In this document: piece after piece, positions 57,330 to 64,000 of the stretch
Numbering within the stretch: position 1 is the first letter of the stretch
Layout: the number at the start of each line of letters is the position of its first letter
From: Xenopus tropicalis
Taxonomy: Eukaryota; Chordata; Amphibia; Anura; Pipidae
Assembly (NCBI RefSeq): GCF_000004195.4
Contig: NC_030684.2
Location: 70,477,392-70,541,391 of the forward strand
Length of the DNA stretch: 64,000 nt
Direction of reading: 5' to 3'
Translations under genes and position numbers: made by a program
Notes under the pieces: model-generated
What the model was told of the DNA's origin: nothing
Databases searched by the model: none
What the model saw: only the letters and a program-made list of their open reading frames with translations

Positions 57330-59345
57330 AGAATGTGTACTTTCCAAAAATATATGATTTTTTTGGGGTCTCTGTATAGTTAGGGGGTGTTACAGCACAT
57401 ACTCTGTCAGGGGGCTCTGTATGCAAAAGCCGAGTTGGCTGGGGACAAATCCATATGCGCTATTTTCATTTTGGGGTCTTCAGTAGACCTTAGGTGTTCC
57501 TATTAGGGGTGATTTGCCTTTGTATGCAAGAAATTGTATGAGATAAATGTGGCAAATTGCAACATTTTTAGGCGATTTTCTGAAATGTCATAAACACCAC
57601 TAACTTTAGGAAAGCTTTGCAGATTGGTACTTTTGTGTAGAAAGGACTCTTTACCCTTGTTGGATTTGTCAGAATGTCTACTTTCCAAACATATATGGTT
57701 TTCTGGGGGTCTCTGTATAGTAAGGGGGTCTTACGGCATGTAATAGGAGGATCTGTATGCAAAAGATGAGTTGGCAGATGAGAAATCCATATGCGCTATT
57801 TTCATTTTGGTCAGTACATACCACAGACTTTGGTATATCTATGTGTTTTGGGCATCAAACTGTTCAGTAGACCTTAGGTGTTCCTTTCTGGGGCGATTTG
57901 CCTTTGTACGCAAGAAACTGTGTGAGATAAATGCAGCAAATTGCAATGTTTTTAGGCGATTTTCTGAAAAGTCATAAAAACCACTAACTTTAGGAAAGCA
58001 CTCCAGATTGGTACTTTGTTGTAGAAAGGCTTCTTTACCCATGTTGGATTTGTCAGAATGTGTACTTTCCAAAAATATGTGGTTTTCAGTGGTCACCCTA
58101 AATTTCTGCAGCTTCTACTCCACATAAAACTGCCATGTGTTTTTGAATTAGGTAAAGGTAAGCCATGAAATTAGTGTGCACAAGGTATATTTGGGGGTCT
58201 CTTAGTGCCATGTGTTTTGATAAACCTATGTACAGTGGGCTTCAAACTGTTCAGTAGACCTCTGGTGTTCATATTTAGGGTGTTTTATATAGCTACCTAA
58301 TGATCTGTAGAAAATAAGATGCTGCATAGTGGAAGTTTTGAGGGGATTTTTGGAAATGTCATAAAAATCGCTTTGCGGCTTGGTACTTTGGAGTAGAAAC
58401 ACATGGATACTCATTTAAATTCGGGGGAATGTGTACTTTCCAAAAATATATGGTTTTGTGAGTGTACTCTTTACTAGCTTTATCCCATATAAAAGGATGG
58501 AAATATGTTGATTTTGCAGGAGCTGAAATGACAAGAATGATAGATCATATGGGGGTATGTTCACATTGGGGCCCTTACATGCCACATACTTAGGTAAACC
58601 TATACATATTGGGTGTCAAACTGTTCAGTGGACCCCTGGAGTTCGAATTTAGGGTGTTTTATCTTAGTACCTAATGATTTGTGGGAGATAAAATGCTGCT
58701 GTGGAAGCTTTGAGGGAATTTTTGGAAATGTCATAAAAATTGCCAAATTTAGGAATGCTTTGCGGCTTGATACTTTGGAGTAGAAAGACATGGGTACCCA
58801 TTTTAGATTCGGGGGAATGTGTACTTTCCAAAAATATATGACTTATTGGGGTGAGCATATGTTTTCCATCTTTATCCCACATAAAATAATGTAAATGTGT
58901 TGATTTTGCAAGAGCTGAAATCACAGAAATGATAGATCATATGGGGGTATGTTCACATTGGGGCCCCTACATGCCACATACTTAGGTAAACCCATACATA
59001 TTGGGTGTCAAACTGTTCAGTGGACCCCTGGCGTTCATATTTAGGGTGTTTTATTTGGTTACTTTATGACCTGTAGGAGATAAGATACTACTCTGTATGT
59101 CCAATGTATGAAACCCACTTATTGTACAGCGCTGCGGAATATGTTGGCACTTTATACATAAATGTTAATAATAATAATACAAATAATATAGACTGGAAGC
59201 TTTGAAGCGATTTTTCAAAAATTTCACAAATTTTGATAAAAACCAGTAACTTTAGGAAAGCATTGCAACTTGATAGTTCGGAGCAGACAGACAGTTTTAC
59301 CTATTCTGGATTCCCCAGAATCTGTTCTTTCCAAAAATGTATAAT
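57330..59345. repeat. Degenerate tandem array, period ~340-390 bp, six units
   Basis: Anchor words GAATGTGTACTTTCCAAAAA recur at 57331, 57672, 58056, 58427, 58815 and 59318. Each unit also has TTGGTACTTT.G.GTAGAAA, AAATGTCATAAA.A, and a CTGTTCAGT(A)GACC stretch. Spacings are 341, 384, 371, 388 and 503 bp; the last one holds an L2 insertion. It follows the piggyBac-like 5' region and is probably its internal part. Units diverge steadily along the array. Confidence 0.8.
59086..59181 (+). mobile_element. L2-type LINE 3' end inserted in the ~370-bp repeat array
   Basis: ATTGTACAGCGCTGCGGAAT followed by ATGTTGGCACTTTATACATA and an (ATA/TAA)n tail is a short 5'-truncated L2 end. It lengthens one period of the surrounding tandem array from ~390 to 503 bp. 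Confidence 0.75.
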
Positions 59346-59660
59346 TTTCTGGGATAAATTTTCTGTTAGTGGAATTTGTGGCCTTGAAATTTAAAGTATG
59401 CAGCTTTCTGAAGCAGTGCTTTGGAAATTTAGAAGTGCACTGTATTTTTGACCTATACAAATGAGAAATCTCCATAAATCTATACATATTTGGTATTGGC
59501 ACGTTCAGGAGACATGGGAGTTCCCAAATCAGTTGTATTTTCATGCATAAAATATTTTTTGTTTATATTATGGATTTTTTTTTTCATTTTTTAGACATTT
59601 AAAAGCTAAAGTTGCATTGTTTAACTTATTTTTTTAGAAATGTCTGTTTAAACAAAATCT

Positions 59661-60687
59661 TTAAAGGAGAACTAAACCCTAAAAATGAATATGGCTAGAC
59701 ATACCTTATTTTATATAATTAACTTATTGAACCAGCCTAAGGGGCAGATTTATCAAAATGTGAGTTTAGAGCTTAATACAAATAACTCACCCATGTTCTA
59801 TTCATTCCTATGGGATTTTTAGAAGTGTATTTATCAATGGGTGAAAGTTAGAACTCACCATTTGATAAACATGCTTCTAAAAATCCCATAGATATAAATA
59901 GAACGCGGGTGAGTTTTTCTGTATTAAGCTCTAAACTCACATTTTGATAAATCTGCCCCTAAATGTTCAACATCTCTATAATAGTAATAATCCAGTCCTT
60001 TAAAGTTCTCACAGGGGGTGACCATACTGGACACTTCTGTTAGATGTGTCTGCAACACTCCCATGCTCAGTGCTTTCTGAGCATCTGTTGGGAAGCTGAG
60101 CTTAGGGGTTGTTGGAAATTATCAAGCAAAGAAAATTATGTTTGTCTGTCATATAAGCTGATCCTAACGGACTGATAATTAAAGTCTGATGCTAATTGCA
60201 CTGGTTTCAGAGCTGCCATGCAGAAATTATCTGTATTAACTACAAATCAGCCTTGTATTGTGACATGCATATCCTATATATACTGTATATTGTGAGTCGG
60301 TCCCTAAGCTCAGTAAGTGACAGCACCACAGAGCATAGCAATAGCAGTATTGGGGAGCTCAACCCTCTGTTAACTTACCCAAGCGGGTATCAGGTGCAAA
60401 TACTGGAAGAACCTCACCTTGCATGGGGGGCAATATCCAACAGCAAAAGCCATGCCCAAGTACATATAAACAAGCAAAGAGCAACGTTTCGGGACCCTTT
60501 CTTAAGCACCAAAGAGCATGTGCAGTGAATCAGCAGAAAAGAAGATGGGGAGCTACTGGGGCATCTTTGGGGGCACAGATCTTCCCTGCTAAAGGGCAGT
60601 GATTGGCTTGGGCTGGTACAGAAGCACAAAACATAACTTACAACATTTCTAGCCTATGTCTTTAGTTAAGATTTAGTTCTCCTTTAA
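59661..60687. mobile_element. T2/Kolobok-like element with nested insertions (1.03 kb)
   Basis: The outer ends are TTAAAGGAGAACTAAA and TTTAGTTCTCCTTTAA, exact inverted repeats starting and ending in TTAA, the target of T2/Kolobok elements in Xenopus. Inside are a Harbinger-type MITE (59741-59959) and probably a second insertion near 60325-60535 carrying the AACGTTTCGGGACCC motif. It has no coding potential. Confidence 0.8.
59741..59959. mobile_element. Palindromic Harbinger-type MITE, TSD TAA
   Basis: The ends are GGGGCAGATTTATCAAAATG and CATTTTGATAAATCTGCCCC; most of the 219 bp folds back on itself. TAA lies directly on both sides (59738-59740, 59960-59962). It is nested in the 59661-60687 element. 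Confidence 0.88.
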
Positions 60688-60704
60688 AAAAGAAAATAGC
60701 TTAA

Positions 60705-60852
60705 ATGTCTTTTAGAATGTAAGTTCTTTGGGGCAAGGCCCACTTTACCACTTGTATCAGTTATTGGTTGTTTTTGTATGTAATGTATGTTCATTGTATA
60801 CACCCATTTATTGTACAGCACTGTGGCACATGTTGGAGCTTAATAAATATGT
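60705..60852 (+). mobile_element. L2-type LINE 3' end
   Basis: GTAAGTTCTTTGGGGCAAGG and TTGTACAGCACTGTGGCACA, GTTGGAGCTTAATAAATATG follow the L2 3' end layout (truncated at the 5' side). Confidence 0.75.
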
Positions 60853-60854
60853 AG

Positions 60855-60927
60855 TACAGGTATTGGGCCCTTATCCAGAAACACATTATCCAGAAAGTTC
60901 CGAATTACGGAAAGGCCCTCTCCCATT
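60855..60927. mobile_element. Left part of a palindromic repeat split by the Harbinger insertion
   Basis: The sequence ACAGGTATTGGGCCCTTATC and TTATCCAGAAAGTTCCGAAT is one terminus of a common Xenopus palindromic element; its other part resumes at 63431. The pieces join as CTCCCAT/ATAGACTCC across the Harbinger element. Confidence 0.75.
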
Positions 60928-61247
60928 GGGGCCGGTTCACTAAAGGTCGCATAACGCATAGTTTATGCGTTAAAAAGTGTTTGACAGTTAAGTACCGATT
61001 CATCAAAGTAATTTCACATGTGATGCTACTCATATCACATGCACAAAAATCCTGATTATCGCAAAGCGTTATTTTCATTGCATTGCGGTAATTATCTAAT
61101 AGAAATAATACTAACGCATAATTCACAAACATATGTGAAGCGTTAAACGTTTGTGAAATATCGCAATAATCTGTGCTAATATTACCTCTGCTTGGAGTAG
61201 GCATTACTCAAAAAACATTGCAGTACGTGAGCGTTTGTGAAGACAAC

Positions 61248-61732
61248 ATGAACTCTGCAGTCGGATTTTTGTTGGATTGGGAAGAAGAGGATCAAGTATG
61301 TAATTGTCCTAGAGTAATGCATCCAACAGTTTTCAGGGAAAGATAAACTCTAGAGGAATTATCAGAGGAGGAAATAGTGAGGAGCTATAGGTTAAACAGA
61401 GCAGCAATCTATGGCCTTTATGAGGTACTGCAGCCTTCTCTGCAGCCACTAACACGCAGAAGCCATGCTGTTCCTGGCACTGTCAAAACTTCTTTGCTGG
61501 GCTTGTGAAAAGCCGCTTTAGATGCCTGGACAAGTCGGGAGGAAGCCTGATGTACAGCCCCAGTAAAGTGGCACAAATTGTAGTAGCCTGCGCTGTACTG
61601 CACAATATTGTCAATCATCATGGATTGCCTGGGTTTGTGGCTGATGACCTAGATGACCCAATTCATCCCATACAGTATATCGTGTACAAAGTGCAGATGA
61701 CAGAGGCAATCAAGTACCGGGAGAAATTGTAA
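61248..61732 (+). pseudogene. Harbinger transposase remnant, catalytic core missing
   Basis: The frame starts MNSAVGFLLDWEEEDQV and continues through MHPTVFRER, then a stop, then LEELSEEEIVRSYRLNRAAI and LQPLTRRSHAVPGTVK, the typical N-terminal part of frog and fish Harbinger transposases (HARBI1-like). At about 61495-61510 it jumps to FRCLDKSGGSLMYSPSKVAQ, with VVACAVLHNIVNHHGLP and KYREKL, the C-terminal part. The DDE region between them is absent, so an internal deletion removed the catalytic core. It cannot be functional. Confidence 0.85.
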
Positions 61733-62384
61733 ACAATGACTTTGCGTGTAAGTACCTACTAGAATAAAAAAGAAACACAAAACAACATTTGAAACAACAC
61801 TCTTTTTATTTACAGTGAAAATAGTTGCACACAAAAATGCTCATTTATTTTATTGCGCTCAGCAGTAGTGAGTGCCAATATGCAACATTTCTGCATTCAC
61901 AGTAACTATGATTCACTAAGCACTTAAGGCTCATGTCCCGTGGAGTGGGTGAGCCCCCCACAACTAATAGTAAAAACAGAAATGTTTAATTACATAGCAC
62001 TAGAATCAAATTGGACTAATGTTTGCATCGGTCTTGCATTATCAGCAATAAACCTATTTTCCATTTCAGGAGATTGTTGTGGTTCTCTGCGGAGCTGTCT
62101 TGCTGAATTTACAACCCACTGACCTCTTGGACGTTGATATAAAAAAAGGATATTTTTTTTTTCAATCTTCTCAGTGATGTTCACCTTGACATGAAAAATA
62201 CAACTTAATGGAGAATAATGTAATTCTGTTATTTTTGGACATTACAAAGATCATGTGAAGAAAACCTTTTTAGAAGGACCACTTCCAGTTCCAGACCTAA
62301 ACAAAATATATGAATTATTTTATTGTGTTGGCTACAATAAGCAATCCCATGACAACAGTCACTTTTTGCTACTCATTGTTGACC

Positions 62385-62515
62385 AAATGAATCCCTTTCT
62401 TTCTAGTGTAAGCAGTAGAATACTAAGGCATGCTCTGACACTAACCCTACTAAACTACTGCAACTTGCTACTAAGTGGCCTCGCTAACTCGCTAATGTTT
62501 CCAGAATGATCCTCC
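62385..62515 (+). mobile_element. Possible LINE reverse-transcriptase fragment inside the Harbinger element
   Basis: The + frame reads RILRHALTLTLLNYCNLLLS then GLANS, like the L2/CR1 block RALV.SRLDYCN.LL.GLP. It is about 40 residues long and is the only such block here, so it is a weak call. Confidence 0.4.
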
Positions 62516-63430
62516 TTCATAAAGGAGAGTACAGAGCATTAACATTTTTTGGGAATGGGAACGGTAATGACCCCCCTGTTTACTGTATAATTGTTGTTGT
62601 ACTTAACAGCCTTGTGTACATAAGTAGCACACTTGCTTCTTGAGGACAATAATCTTTGTGTGTAAGTTCAAGTTGATTCTGGACTGCTAATGTAGCCAGG
62701 CCTCTCTTCCTCATTGTCACTGTTGGACAAATGTTGCACAAGTTTGACTGTTTGCACATTTTTTTTTTTTTGTGTTGAGTTTGTGTTCTGTCATTTTTAT
62801 TAACATCTGAACTGTCACTGCTGCCATTAACATGAATAGGTATTTCAATTTTCCATTCACATTTACTAACACTTGCATATTTGGAGGTTTGGGCTAAATC
62901 TCTGATCTAGAAGTTGCTTTGTTCCTTTCTGTTTTCAATTGTGAGTTTTGTTGATTGTGGCCTCTGCTGGTGTTTTGTACTGTGTTCTTTCCTTTTTTGC
63001 ATCTGTGAGCACTTATGCCTCCTTCATTTTATTCAGTTGTTTGTTTATTCAGTTGCTCTCCATTGTTTGCCTTGCCAAGTGGTTTTTTTGAATCCCACCA
63101 GGTGTTGCTTGCGTAGCTGCATTCCGCATCCATCTTGCGACTCACAGCGGAAATGAGCAAAATGGCGGAATTCATGTGGCATATGTCGTGTAACGTTTGC
63201 ATGCATAATAGTGTGCACAACGAATAACACATAAATATATTGCATGCTTTAAAATAACGCTTAAAAATCTGTCATCGCCAGATAAATAACGACAATAGAA
63301 ACGCTTCTTAATTCAGACAAGTGTCCTTTCAGAGAATCGATCGTTCATTCTCAAAATATAAGAAGTGATAATATTTTTAACGCATGCTATATATAACACT
63401 TGTTTTTTCGGCCTTTAGTGAATCGGCCCC

Positions 63431-63686
63431 ATAGACTCCATTATCAGCAAATAATTCAAATTTTTAAAAATGATTTCCTTTTTCTCTGTAATAATAAAAC
63501 ACTTGTACTTGATCCCAATTAAGATATAATTAATCCTTATTGGAGGCAAAACAATCCTATTGGGTTTAATTAGAGTTTAAATAATTTTTTAACAGACTTA
63601 AGGTAGGAGATCCGAATTACAGAAAGACCCCTTATCCGGAAAACCTCAGGTCCTGAGCATTCTGGATAACGGGTCCCATACCTGTA
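63431..63686. mobile_element. Right part of the palindromic repeat split by the Harbinger insertion
   Basis: It starts ATAGACTCCATTATCAGC and ends with CTTATCCGGAAAACC, GGATAACGGGTCCCATACCT, the inverted counterpart of 60855-60927. A degenerate piece of the same family is seen near 41440-41485 (CCAAATTATGAAAAGACCCC). Confidence 0.75.
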
Positions 63687-63965
63687 ATATTTGTTGAATA
63701 TACGCCTCCCATTCACTAATATAGAAGCTTGCAAAATTTCAACTGCCAAGTTTTCTCAGTTGAGTTTTCAGCTGAGAAATCTCGAACTTGAATTGCACAT
63801 AAAAAAAAACTATTTCAGATTTTAATAAATAGGTCTCTTGGTGTGCAAGTTTATTTACTGAGTGGTAGCTTGATGGGAATGCTGATATCTCAAGCACATC
63901 AAATGCAAAAACATCACAAAGAACTCATCGTTGCATCCTCTACAATTTTTGAGTCAGAAAATATA

Positions 63966-64000
63966 TTTTCGGCGATTTGCCAAAGTCGCCGAAGTTTCCT
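63966..64000. mobile_element. Possible start of another MITE of the 54578 family (cut by the window end)
   Basis: CGGCGATTTGCCAAAGTCG matches the interior of the 54578 element (GGCGATTTGCCGAAGTTAAG). Only 35 bases are available, so this is tentative. Confidence 0.35.

Larger units (their letters stand above)
60928..63430 (+). mobile_element. PIF/Harbinger transposon with decayed transposase (2.5 kb)
   Basis: The ends are inverted: GGGGCCGGTTCACTAAAGG at the left, and CCTTTAGTGAATCGGCCCC at the right. The flanks are ATT and ATA, consistent with a 3-bp target duplication with one change. It holds remains of a PIF/Harbinger transposase (61248-61732). The right third contains possible remains of the second Harbinger gene (Myb-like, minus strand), for example a frame at 62184-61990, but this is not certain. 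A short LINE-like stretch near 62385-62515 seems inserted inside. Confidence 0.85.

Noticed and set aside
57503..59544. Series of similar minus strand peptides as a repeat protein gene
   Set aside because: The similarity follows from the tandem DNA repeat; the period is not a multiple of three, stops separate the frames, and no start or splice structure links them.
1..64000. CRISPR arrays, prophage or bacterial defence systems
   Set aside because: The window is vertebrate; all regular repeats found are transposons, minisatellite or microsatellites.

Overview
The window looks like a vertebrate nuclear chromosome from a clawed frog (Xenopus, more likely X. tropicalis than X. laevis). Host genes have introns with GT/AG borders, AATAAA signals are present, and the rest is dense with DNA-transposon families typical of Xenopus: TTAA-flanked T2/Kolobok-like elements beginning TTAAAGG, Harbinger and hAT miniature elements, Tc1, and a Uribo/Kobuta-like piggyBac. 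There is no operon, CRISPR array, prophage or other prokaryotic feature.

Two host genes can be supported, both on the + strand. The first is eml2 (echinoderm microtubule-associated protein-like 2), reconstructed here as 22 coding exons from 11645 to 39474. Every junction is phase-compatible and the sum is 2421 nt, exactly 807 codons (806 residues plus stop). A second, short first exon at 18881-18897 splices in the same phase into exon 5 and gives a 659-residue isoform without the N-terminal coiled coil. The second is gpr4 (46069-47130, 353 residues, uninterrupted coding region), a proton-sensing class A GPCR. eml2 followed by gpr4 in the same orientation matches the human 19q13.3 neighbourhood, which supports calling EML2 rather than EML1 or EML4.

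Layout. 1-11.4 kb: non-coding flank with transposon relics. 11.6-39.9 kb: eml2; intron 1 holds a degenerate ~46-bp minisatellite, and the 9.0-kb intron 19 is packed with T2, Harbinger and hAT elements and a solo LTR; the last intron holds a CR1-like LINE and a 48-bp near-perfect palindrome. 39.9-45.9 kb: intergenic, with a hAT miniature element carrying a perfect 8-bp target duplication and a possible 5' exon of gpr4. 46.1-47.2 kb: gpr4. 47.2-64 kb: transposon-rich, with a Harbinger deletion derivative (49875-50529), a complete Tc1 element with an intact 340-residue transposase (51571-53202), a probable 1.34-kb solo LTR (54890-56229), a piggyBac-like element with an internal ~370-bp tandem array (56690-59345), a T2-type element with insertions nested in it (59661-60687), and a 2.5-kb Harbinger element (60928-63430) that itself sits inside another palindromic repeat. 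The last Harbinger element and the 49875 element share both ends and part of the transposase start, so a parent-like copy and its deletion derivative lie in one window.

The most notable points are the two-promoter structure inferred for eml2, the frog GPR4 lacking most of the extracellular histidines found in human GPR4, the apparently intact Tc1 element, and the layered transposon insertions. I found no convincing new biological system; comparisons with human proteins rest on recalled sequences, not on a search.
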